A stretch of 9,545 nt of DNA from Sphingomonadales bacterium. Its GTDB lineage: Bacteria > Pseudomonadota > Alphaproteobacteria > Sphingomonadales > Sphingomonadaceae. The translations under genes and the position numbers were made by a program. Shown one piece after another: positions 1 to 6,450 of this stretch; the stretch's first letter is position 1, and each line of letters begins with the position of its first letter. The stretch covers positions 1 to 9,545 of the forward strand of contig JAAFIT010000062.1 in the NCBI GenBank assembly GCA_013298745.1. Direction: 5' to 3'. Below the pieces are notes generated by a model, which did not search any database, was not told the DNA's origin, and saw only the letters and a program-made list of their open reading frames with translations.

Positions 1-3000
1 GCGTGTCGGCCCCGGCCTGGCCGTAGAGCGTGTCGTTGCCGCGGCCGCCGATCAATGAATCGCCGTCAGCATCGCCCTGGAGATTGTCGTTATGGTCGCC
101 GCCGTCGAGCGTGTCGGCACCATTGCCGCCGTAGAGGATATCGTTGCGGTCGCCGCCGAGGAGCGAATCATTGCCCTCGCCGCCCGACAGCGTGTCCGCA
201 CCCGGCCCACCGTCGAGCGTGTCGTTGCCGGTCAGGCCGTTGTAGCTGTCGTTGCCGGCATTGTCCGGTGCGCCAAAGACGTCGTTGCCGGTGATCGGCA
301 CGAACGGCGTCATCACGACATTGTCGAGACCGGTAAAGATCTCGGTGCCGGGCGTGCCGTTGACAAAGGCGATGGTGGTCGTCGCCGTGGTCGCGGTGAA
401 ATTATAGTTGAAATTCTGCCAGTTGACCGTATTGGCGGTGACGTTCGAATTGACATAGCTGCCGACCTGAACGCCGCCGACTTCCAGCCGCACAGTCGTT
501 GCCGCGCCGAACGCTGTGGCATTGGCGCCCGACGCATTGCCGACCCAGAAACTGATCGTGTAGTTTGTACCAATCGTTGTTGGCGCCGTCTGGGTGATCC
601 GGGCGGCCGCGCCATTGTCGGAAACGCCAGTCAGATCGAGCGAGGCGAGCCCCGACTGCGCTGTTATGCTGACGCCGAAGGCGCTGCCGCTAGTACTAAC
701 AACGGCCACATTCGACGTGCCGACGGTCCAATCGCCAATCGTCGCGCCCGGGTTGAAGACAGTATTGCTTCCGACCGGCGGACTCGGGGATTCGAAATCG
801 CCGTTCATGATGGCCAACGGGCGCGCCGCGCTGCCGTTCTGCACCGGCGTATTGATGCCGGTTTGGGCAAGGTTCGGGCTGAAATTGTCAGCCGTCAGGT
901 CAGTCGCCGTCACGCCCTGCAGGGTGAGCTTGGTCACCCAGGCATTGCCGCCGCCATTCTGATCGAAATCGATGCGGGTATCGGCACCGACCTGGACAAA
1001 CCGCATGAAGCCGCCCGAGATCAGCGTGCTGGCGTTCATGTTGATGCCGCTGAGCGTCAACCCGGCATCGGCAAGCCGGATAACATCGCCGCCGGCCCCG
1101 ACGGTGAAATCTGTGATCGTTGCCGTTGCGCCGTTGGTGTAGCTGAAGATCGAATTGAGATTGTAAGTGTCGCGGCCGCTGCCACCAGTCAACTGGTCGT
1201 TGCCGATCAGATAGAAGCCGACATATTCGAAATAATCGTCGCCGGCACCGCCGCTGATGGTATCGGTATCGCCATAGTCGCTGAAATAATCGTCGCCATC
1301 GCCACCGATCAGGCTGTCGTTGCCGGCCGAATAGTCGAAACGGTCATTGCCGGCACCGCCGTCGATCGTGTCATTGTCGCTTCCGCCGTCGAAGCTGTCG
1401 TCGCCATCGCCACCGAGCAACGAATCGGCGCCGGCCTCGCCGATCAGCGTGTCGTTGCCGGCGCCGCCGACGACCGTATCGTTGCCAGCGTTGCCTCTCA
1501 GGAAGTCATTGCCGTCGCCGCCATCGAGGCTGTCGTTGCCGGTGCCGCCGTAGAGCGAATCATTGCCGGCGAGGCCAGTGATGGTGTCATTGCCCGGCGT
1601 GCCGTCGATGCGCTGGTCACCGATGCTGCCGGTGTAATTGGCGCCATTGACGCCGGGTGCCGACCAGTTGGTGAAATTGTCGATGGTGAAATCGGCGGGA
1701 TCGGCGATACCCTGGAAGCGGACAATGTTCTGCCAGGTGGCGCCGCCGACGGCGCCGTTGAAATCGACCTGGAGCAACACCGAGACACCATCATCGAACA
1801 GCCGGACGAAGCCGGCGGTGAATGGATTGGTGCTGCTGTCCCAGCCGCTGAAATAGCTGGTATCGATCGTCATCCGGTCGCCATTGGCGCCGGTTTCGAA
1901 ATCGGTGATCTCGTCGAACGACCAGCTCGGGTTCGAATAGATGTAATAGGTGTCGCGCCCGGCGCCGCCGGTCAGCGTTGCGTTGCCAGTGCTGTACGAA
2001 ACATATTGGAAGAAATCATCGCCGATGCCGCCGTCGATCAGATCGCTGCCGCTGTACTCGAGGATGGTGTCATTGCCCGCCCCTGCATCAATCGTGTCGT
2101 TGCCGGAGCCATCTTCAATACGATCGTCGCCGTCCCCGGCGATGATGCTGTCGTTGCCACCTTGGCCGTACAGCGTGTCATTCCCACTGCCGCCGATAAC
2201 CGTGTCCTGGTCGTTGCCGCCTTGCAGATTGTCGTTGCCGGCCCCGCCATCGAGGCTGTCATTGCCGCTCTCGCCGGAAAGAAGGTCGTTGCCGTCGCCG
2301 CCGAGCAGCGTGTCATTCTGGCCACCCCCATAAAGATAGTCGTCATCGGCAAAGCCTTCGAGAACATCGGCGCCGTCGTTGCCGGAGAGCGTGTCATTGC
2401 CTTCAAAGCCGAGGATCGTGTCGGCGTCGTTGGTGCCAGTGATGCCTTGCGGCAGTTCACTGCCGTTCAGCATCAGCCCCTGGCCGGTCGGCGATTGCCC
2501 GAAGCTGAAATTGTCGCGGGTGAAAGCGGCAGGTGCGACGCCTTCGAAATTGAGGATCGTCGTCCAGCCATAGCTCGCGCCGCCGGCACCATCGCGATCA
2601 TATTGCAGCAGGGTGTTGGGGCCCGACGCCAGCAAGCGCAGATAGCCAGAAAGGAACGGATTTTCGCCAGCGCCAAGGCCTTCGAAATACCAATCGTAGG
2701 ACGTGATCAGATCGCCGCCGGCGCCGCCTTCGAAACCGACGACGGTGTCGGCACTGTTGATCGAATAATTATAGTAAAGTCGGATCGTGTCCTGGCCTGC
2801 TCCGGGAAGAATGCGATCGGCCCCCGTCAGGTAGCCAGAATAATCGAAATAATCATTGCCGTCGCCACCGATCTGGGTGTTGTTGCCGGTGTAATCACTG
2901 AAGCTGTCGTTGCCTGCCCCACCGACGAGGCTATCGTTACCAATCCCATTGGCGAAACTGTCGTTGCCGTCGCCACCGAGGACGGTATCGTTGCCGTCTT

Positions 3001-4537
3001 CGCCCGATAGCGAATCATTGCCGCTGCCGCCATCAAGACTGTCATCGCCGGCACCGCCCTGAATCTGGTCGTTACCACCCTCGCCCGCCAGCGTGTCCGG
3101 CAGGCTCGATCCGGTCAGCGTGTCAGGGCCGAAGGTTCCGACGATGTTGTAGCCGGTGCCCGCCGGGCCCCAGTTGCGGCCGCCATCGACGAAGTTGCCG
3201 GCAACAAAGGCCGTCGGGGCAAGGCCCTGGAAGTTGAGCAGCGAAACCCATGTATGGGCGGCGGCGGCGCCATCGCGATCCCATTGCAGCAAGGTATTGC
3301 TGCTGCCGCCATCGATCAGGCGCAGATAGCCGGTGGCAAAGGGGTTGGTGCCGCTGGTGTAGCCGATAAAATAGCCCGAGAAAAATTCACTGATGTCGAC
3401 AGTATCTCGCGTTTCAACGAGGCCCGGGGTGAAGTCGGTAATGACGTCGGTGTGCTGGTTGGCCGGGTAGGACCAGGCACCCGCGAAATCGATTCGCAGC
3501 GTGTCGTTGCCTGCCCCGAGCGTGATCGTATCGGCACCGCCCGGCTCGGTCCGTCCAGCCCCGACATCATCGATATAATCATCGCCGTCGCCGGCATCGA
3601 TCAGGTTGGCGCCCGATTGATCATCAATCGTATCATCGCCGCTGCCGCCCACAATCGTGTCATTGCCGGCCCCGCCAAGCAGCGAATCGCGACCGTCACC
3701 GCCAAGGAGCGTGTCATTGCCCAGGCCGCCGACAAGCGTATCACGGAAGCTGCCACCGCTAAGGCTGTCGTTGCCACCGCCACCGGTCAGGCTATCCGCC
3801 AGGCCGCCGCCACTGATGGTGTCGTTGGATTCCGTACCGATGATGGTATCGTTGAGCGGGGAGCCGCTCGACACCTCGCCGACCCCGGTCGGGCTCCAGC
3901 TGCTGATAAAATTGCGCGCCACCAGATCGGCGGCGACGACATTCTGCAACGTGACAAGGGTGCGAACCGAATGCACCCCTGCGCCGGCATCGATATCGAC
4001 GCGAATCTCGGTATCGGCGCCCACCTGCACGGCGAACACATGGCCCGACAGGAACGGATTGCTGCCGGTGGTGTAGCCGGTCAGGTCGTTGACAACCTCA
4101 CCGAGATCGATCTGATCCCCATCCGCGCCCGCCACGAAATCGGTGATGATATCGGCGACATGTGACAGCGGAAACAGTCTGGCGCTGTAACCGTCAAGGC
4201 GAAACACGTCGCGCCCGGCACCGCCGGTAATCGTATCGACGCCAATGCCGATGCCGCTTGCGGCCGCACTGGCGACAAAAGCGAAGCTGTCATTGCCATC
4301 ACCGCCAACAAGGCTGTTGGCGCCTTCAAAATCCTCTATGTAATCATCGCCGTCGCCGCCCAGAATGGTGTCGTTACCGGCGTTGCCATAGAGTTGGTCG
4401 TTGCCGAGCCCGCCCTCGATCGAGTCATTGCCGCCGTTGCCGCGCAACGTATCATTGCCATTATTGCCGGCGATGGAATCGGCATCTAGCGTGCCACTGT
4501 AATTGTCATTGCCTGACGTGCCACTGTAGTTGGCCAT
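1..4537 (-). CDS. Giant modular RTX calcium-binding protein, C-terminus beyond window
   Basis: The reading frame is open from the ATG at 4537 to the window edge (1512 residues visible) with no stop. It is dominated by RTX nonapeptide repeats of the GGxGxDxLx type (for example GGDGNDSL, GGAGNDTI). I count roughly 70 by hand, in six blocks at about residues 1-99, 211-335, 450-573, 678-853, 956-1113 and 1413 onward. Such repeats fold into parallel beta-rolls that bind calcium outside the cell. Between the blocks lie five related modules, and residues 1244-1412 form a DUF642-like domain. There is no N-terminal signal peptide, and I saw no cysteine in my translation; both fit type I secretion, whose signal would lie at the unseen C-terminus. 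The start is supported by AAGGGG nine bases upstream and by repeats beginning almost at once (MANYSGTSGNDNYSG). No catalytic domain is visible. It lies 198 bp downstream of pgaD on the same strand. A role as matrix protein or adhesin is inference; the RTX family assignment is firm. Confidence 0.93.
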   Translation of the reverse strand, partial: MANYSGTSGNDNYSGTLDADSIAGNNGNDTLRGNGGNDSIEGGLGNDQLYGNAGNDTILGGDGDDYIEDFEGANSLVGGDGNDSFAFVASAAASGIGIGVDTITGGAGRDVFRLDGYSARLFPLSHVADIITDFVAGADGDQIDLGEVVNDLTGYTTGSNPFLSGHVFAVQVGADTEIRVDIDAGAGVHSVRTLVTLQNVVAADLVARNFISSWSPTGVGEVSSGSPLNDTIIGTESNDTISGGGLADSLTGGGGNDSLSGGSFRDTLVGGLGNDTLLGGDGRDSLLGGAGNDTIVGGSGDDTIDDQSGANLIDAGDGDDYIDDVGAGRTEPGGADTITLGAGNDTLRIDFAGAWSYPANQHTDVITDFTPGLVETRDTVDISEFFSGYFIGYTSGTNPFATGYLRLIDGGSSNTLLQWDRDGAAAAHTWVSLLNFQGLAPTAFVAGNFVDGGRNWGPAGTGYNIVGTFGPDTLTGSSLPDTLAGEGGNDQIQGGAGDDSLDGGSGNDSLSGEDGNDTVLGGDGNDSFANGIGNDSLVGGAGNDSFSDYTGNNTQIGGDGNDYFDYSGYLTGADRILPGAGQDTIRLYYNYSINSADTVVGFEGGAGGDLITSYDWYFEGLGAGENPFLSGYLRLLASGPNTLLQYDRDGAGGASYGWTTILNFEGVAPAAFTRDNFSFGQSPTGQGLMLNGSELPQGITGTNDADTILGFEGNDTLSGNDGADVLEGFADDDYLYGGGQNDTLLGGDGNDLLSGESGNDSLDGGAGNDNLQGGNDQDTVIGGSGNDTLYGQGGNDSIIAGDGDDRIEDGSGNDTIDAGAGNDTILEYSGSDLIDGGIGDDFFQYVSYSTGNATLTGGAGRDTYYIYSNPSWSFDEITDFETGANGDRMTIDTSYFSGWDSSTNPFTAGFVRLFDDGVSVLLQVDFNGAVGGATWQNIVRFQGIADPADFTIDNFTNWSAPGVNGANYTGSIGDQRIDGTPGNDTITGLAGNDSLYGGTGNDSLDGGDGNDFLRGNAGNDTVVGGAGNDTLIGEAGADSLLGGDGDDSFDGGSDNDTIDGGAGNDRFDYSAGNDSLIGGDGDDYFSDYGDTDTISGGAGDDYFEYVGFYLIGNDQLTGGSGRDTYNLNSIFSYTNGATATITDFTVGAGGDVIRLADAGLTLSGINMNASTLISGGFMRFVQVGADTRIDFDQNGGGNAWVTKLTLQGVTATDLTADNFSPNLAQTGINTPVQNGSAARPLAIMNGDFESPSPPVGSNTVFNPGATIGDWTVGTSNVAVVSTSGSAFGVSITAQSGLASLDLTGVSDNGAAARITQTAPTTIGTNYTISFWVGNASGANATAFGAATTVRLEVGGVQVGSYVNSNVTANTVNWQNFNYNFTATTATTTIAFVNGTPGTEIFTGLDNVVMTPFVPITGNDVFGAPDNAGNDSYNGLTGNDTLDGGPGADTLSGGEGNDSLLGGDRNDILYGGNGADTLDGGDHNDNLQGDADGDSLIGGRGNDTLYGQAGADT
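302..808 (-). other. DUF642 / choice-of-anchor-C-like domain within the RTX protein (residues 1244-1412)
   Basis: This stretch has no RTX repeats. It starts with MNGDFESP, then FNPGATIGDWTVGTSNVAVV, SGLASLDLTGVSDNGAAARI, TQTAPTTIGTNYTISFWVGN, a beta-rich middle, and ends in TGLDNVVMTPF. The order 'NGDFE.P - PGATI.GWTV - V.VV - SLDL.G - I.QT..T..GT.Y.ISF - LDNV' is what I know from DUF642 and choice-of-anchor C domains, which have a galactose-binding-like jelly-roll fold and in plants and some bacteria are linked to carbohydrate binding. A ligand cannot be read from sequence. An RTX block follows directly, so the domain sits between beta-rolls and is not terminal. Confidence 0.65.
881..1198 (-). 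repeat. RTX-flanked beta module 5 (residues 1114-1219)
   Basis: Fifth copy. It starts at DQLTGGSGRDTYNLNS, then TITDFTVGAGGDVIRL, ISGGFMRFVQVGADTRIDFDQNGGG, LTLQGVTATDL and the closing TADNF. The VQVGADT.I.(F/V)D segment matches module 1 better than modules 2-4, so the first and last modules form one subtype. Confidence 0.7.
1673..1978 (-). repeat. RTX-flanked beta module 4 (residues 854-955)
   Basis: Fourth copy. It starts at TLTGGAGRDTYYIYS, then EITDFETGANGDRMTI, STNPFTAGFVRLF, VLLQVDFNGAVG, IVRFQGIADPADF and the closing TIDNF. The acidic loop reads QVDFNGA in place of the Q.DRDGA seen in modules 2 and 3. Confidence 0.7.
2507..2818 (-). repeat. RTX-flanked beta module 3 (residues 574-677)
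   Basis: Third copy. It starts at DRILPGAGQDTIRLYYNYS, then VVGFEGGAGGDLI, ENPFLSGYLRLL, TLLQYDRDGAGG, ILNFEGVAPAAF and the closing TRDNF. It is closest in wording to module 2 (NPF..GYLRL, LLQ.DRDGA), which suggests these two share a recent duplication. Confidence 0.7.
3191..3532 (-). repeat. RTX-flanked beta module 2 (residues 336-449)
   Basis: Second copy of the module. It starts at DTITLGAGNDTLRIDF, has VITDFTPG, an aromatic stretch (SEFFSGYFIGY), then TNPFATGYLRL, TLLQWDRDGAA, LLNFQGLAP and the closing VAGNF. The phrase LLQWDRDG suggests a further calcium-binding acidic loop. It is 114 residues long, slightly longer than the other copies. Confidence 0.7.
3908..4240 (-). repeat. RTX-flanked beta module 1 (residues 100-210)
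   Basis: First of five related protein modules. It starts at DTITGGAGRDVFRL, continues with IITDFVAGADGDQIDL, then NPFLSGHVFAVQ and a hydrophobic stretch with VTLQNV, and closes with ADLVARNF. The pattern 'ITDF..GA.GD.I.L ... TLQ.V.A.DL...NF' resembles the segments that follow RTX beta-rolls in type I-secreted and serralysin-like proteins. This copy lacks the usual LLQ.D.DGA segment and reads TEIRVDIDAGAG instead. Confidence 0.7.
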
Positions 4538-4546
4538 GTCGCGAAG

Positions 4547-4552
4547 CCCCTT
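4547..4552 (-). promoter_or_regulatory. Ribosome binding site of the RTX gene
   Basis: On the minus strand AAGGGG lies nine bases before the ATG at 4537. It is a moderate Shine-Dalgarno sequence and supports this start; the RTX repeats begin within the first ten codons, so no longer N-terminus is needed. Confidence 0.6.
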
Positions 4553-4622
4553 GAGAAGACGCCAGGTCCAGGCCTATCGCGCCCGATCTCCAGCTCGAAT
4601 CAATCTACGCCAAGAACCACAA

Positions 4623-4652
4623 CTGTATTAATGTCCGCTATAATTATGACAG
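4623..4652. promoter_or_regulatory. AT-rich imperfect dyad upstream of the RTX gene (candidate promoter/operator)
   Basis: Plus-strand arms CTGTATTAAT (4623-4632) and ATTATGACAG (4643-4652) are inverted repeats matching at 8 of 10 positions across a 10-base spacer. It is an AT-rich island in GC-rich surroundings, about 86-115 bases upstream of the RTX start. On the minus strand the dyad contains CATAAT and ATTATA, which could serve as a -10 element, with TTGCCC (4663-4668) upstream as a weak -35; the spacing is not ideal for any pair. The rest of the 4538-4735 gap shows nothing I can name. Confidence 0.3.
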
Positions 4653-4735
4653 ATGCGTTAAGGGGCAAGTGCTTTTTTTCGATGCACCGTGCGTTCTGTC
4701 AATCCGAGGCCTGCACTTCTCAATGCAATTCGGCT

Positions 4736-5188
4736 TCAAGGCGTAGCGCTGATGATCAGGGCCGTGCCTTGGCGCCCGACGACGACACGCTTCATGCCCT
4801 CGGCCGCCGCCAGCGCAGTTTCGTCCATCCCGGCGATTGCGGCGCGTTCGGTATCGCCGAGCGGTTGTGGCTGTGGTGCTTCAAGTGCTTTGTTACGGCG
4901 GCGGCGACTGATCAAAGTGGCTATCGCGAGCATCACCACCAGTGCGCCGATCAGCAGCAGCATAGGCTGCATCCGCCGCAAGAAAATATCCAGTTCGGCA
5001 TCGATCTCAGCCTCTGACCGACCCAGCAGCACATCCAGCGCCGCAAGCGCAAAAGCGAATTCCGAATAGAGGATGAGAAACATCAGGCCCCACATGAGAG
5101 TCGTCAGCAGTGCATCGCGCCAGAAAATCAGTCGCGAGCGCTTTGCCGAATGGATGATTGGCGGCCAATTGGCGAAGGGATCGGTCAT
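4736..5188 (-). CDS. pgaD: PgaD-like inner-membrane partner of the PNAG synthase
   Basis: This is a 150-residue protein, compared with about 137 in E. coli PgaD. The start MTDPFANWPPIIHSAKRSR is followed by two hydrophobic membrane segments at about residues 25-52 and 76-94, a short acidic loop between them (SEAEIDAELD), an RRRR cluster at 95-98, and a cytoplasmic-type tail. PgaD forms a complex with PgaC, and both are needed for c-di-GMP-activated polymerisation and export of PNAG in E. coli. Small size, two transmembrane helices and position right after pgaC identify it; sequence conservation in this family is low. The ATG overlaps the pgaC stop by four bases (ATGA), which fixes the start and implies translational coupling. 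The open frame continues upstream of this ATG inside pgaC but is out of frame with it and is not coding. I see no convincing terminator after its stop. Confidence 0.85.
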   Translation of the reverse strand: MTDPFANWPPIIHSAKRSRLIFWRDALLTTLMWGLMFLILYSEFAFALAALDVLLGRSEAEIDAELDIFLRRMQPMLLLIGALVVMLAIATLISRRRRNKALEAPQPQPLGDTERAAIAGMDETALAAAEGMKRVVVGRQGTALIISATP

Positions 5189-6450
5189 CGGAACCCCCGG
5201 TCCGGGCTGACCCAGGTGCCGCGCACTTCGCTGCTTTTGCGCAGCAGCACCTTGGGAATGGCGCGCAACGTCGACAGTGTCGAAATCATCCAGAACGCCA
5301 ATGGGTACCAGACGATCCAGAACAGTGATTTGAGCATGTCGCGTTCGTATCGCCACTCGATGTGGTGACTGACGACGGCTTGTGCGAGATAGGTGAAGGC
5401 GAGCAGTGCCCCCCACCAGGTCGGCAGCAGCGAAACGCCGGCAGCGGTGAGCGGCGAGCGCCAGCCGAGCCAGCCGGCGAACATCAACCCGACGCCGATG
5501 ACGATGGCAAAGCTCCACACCACACTGAGCAGATAGTTGAGATAGACGAGCATGAGTCGAGGTTGCTTGAGGGTCACCATCGGCCAGAAGTAATCGAGCA
5601 TCATCTGCACGCCGCCTTCGGCCCAGCGCACGCGCTGGTTCCACAGCCCGGACAGGGTTTCCGGCATCAGGATCCAGACCATCACATTGGGCGCATAGAT
5701 CACCTGCCAGCCTGCCATCTGAATCCGCCAGGTCACATCGATATCGTCGGTCAGAGTGTGGGACGACCACCAGCCGGCATCGGCAAGCGCCCGGCGGCGG
5801 AACCCGGCAATTACGCCCGACACGGTAAACAACGAGCCATAAACGGTCTGGGCGCGTTTGATGAGGCCGACGATCGAGGAAAACTCCCCCACCTGCAATT
5901 GGCCGAGCAGCGACGACCGGTTGCGAATGCGCGGGTTGCCGGTGATCGCGCCGACATCGGCGCGCTGGAAGTTAAAGGCTGCCCAGCGCAGCGCATGCCG
6001 ATCGAGCAGCGCGTCGCCATCGATGCACAGCAACAACTCGTGACGGGCGAGCAGTGCCCCGGTGTTGAGCGCATTGGCCTTGCCGCCATTTTCGGCAAGA
6101 TGGATGACCCGTAACCGCGGCAACTGACGCGCCAGATCGTCGAGGATGGCGGCGGTATCGTCCTTGCTGCCGTCATTGATCGCGATGACCTCAAAATCGG
6201 GATAATCGATCGCACACGCCGTCGTCAGCGTATCGATAGCGTTTTCCGATTCATTGTAGCATGGCACCAGAATCGAAAACGGCGGCCAGTGCGGCAGTTC
6301 GGGCGGCTCGGTCTGTGGCGGAAAATCATGCTCGCGCCACCACCAATACAACAGCCCACCGGCTATCCAGTACCATGCCATCACAAACGGATAGGCAAAG
6401 ACGAACAACGGCAAGCCGATGATGAAGGCTTCGATCAGGCGTTCCGTCAT
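5185..6450 (-). CDS. pgaC: Poly-beta-1,6-N-acetylglucosamine synthase, GT2 family
   Basis: This 421-residue inner-membrane glycosyltransferase (E. coli PgaC is about 441) polymerises UDP-GlcNAc into PNAG. Hydrophobic segments at about residues 8-36 precede a cytoplasmic GT2 domain. The motifs are present and intact: FSILVPCYNE (58-67), INDGS (91-95), the metal-binding IDGDA (143-147), the catalytic-base motif TDDID (234-238) and QRVRW (272-276), the processive-synthase signature. C-terminal membrane segments follow at about 297-327, 337-362 and 374-395. GNP and SGVIAGFRR in the middle are also typical of PgaC/IcaA. The ATG overlaps the pgaB stop by four bases, so translation is probably coupled; I see no strong Shine-Dalgarno of its own. 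A cellulose or hyaluronan synthase is unlikely given the pgaABCD context. Confidence 0.95.
   Translation of the reverse strand: MTERLIEAFIIGLPLFVFAYPFVMAWYWIAGGLLYWWWREHDFPPQTEPPELPHWPPFSILVPCYNESENAIDTLTTACAIDYPDFEVIAINDGSKDDTAAILDDLARQLPRLRVIHLAENGGKANALNTGALLARHELLLCIDGDALLDRHALRWAAFNFQRADVGAITGNPRIRNRSSLLGQLQVGEFSSIVGLIKRAQTVYGSLFTVSGVIAGFRRRALADAGWWSSHTLTDDIDVTWRIQMAGWQVIYAPNVMVWILMPETLSGLWNQRVRWAEGGVQMMLDYFWPMVTLKQPRLMLVYLNYLLSVVWSFAIVIGVGLMFAGWLGWRSPLTAAGVSLLPTWWGALLAFTYLAQAVVSHHIEWRYERDMLKSLFWIVWYPLAFWMISTLSTLRAIPKVLLRKSSEVRGTWVSPDRGFR

Noticed and set aside
92..3010. Plus-strand open frame of 972 codons
   Set aside because: It is the antisense of the RTX gene. Repeated GGNDTL/GGDGND codons read backwards give low-complexity AIVAVAAxxRVVA text without stops. 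The minus-strand frame has clear family motifs and an RBS.
3254..4165. Plus-strand open frame of 303 codons
   Set aside because: Same cause: an antisense shadow of RTX blocks and modules, with Ala/Ile/Val-rich text matching no family.
1..4537. Short DNA repeats (gtcgttgccg and similar) as a CRISPR or satellite array
   Set aside because: They are the codons of GND-type RTX repeats in frame, with irregular DNA-level spacing and no conserved repeat/spacer pattern.
4671..4680. T7 run as a terminator
   Set aside because: The T run is on the plus strand, whereas all genes read minus, and no stable GC stem precedes it. On the minus strand AAGTGC/GCACTT could pair only across a loop of about 40 bases and has no U tail.
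4697..4702. Perfect minus-strand TTGACA as a -35 box
   Set aside because: The sequence 16-18 bases downstream is an A run, not a -10-like hexamer, so I do not call a promoter here.
5189..5770. Minus-strand N-terminal extension of the pgaD frame to 344 codons
   Set aside because: It lies inside pgaC in another frame, has Arg/His/Asp-rich shadow composition, and the typical PgaD begins at the ATG overlapping the pgaC stop.
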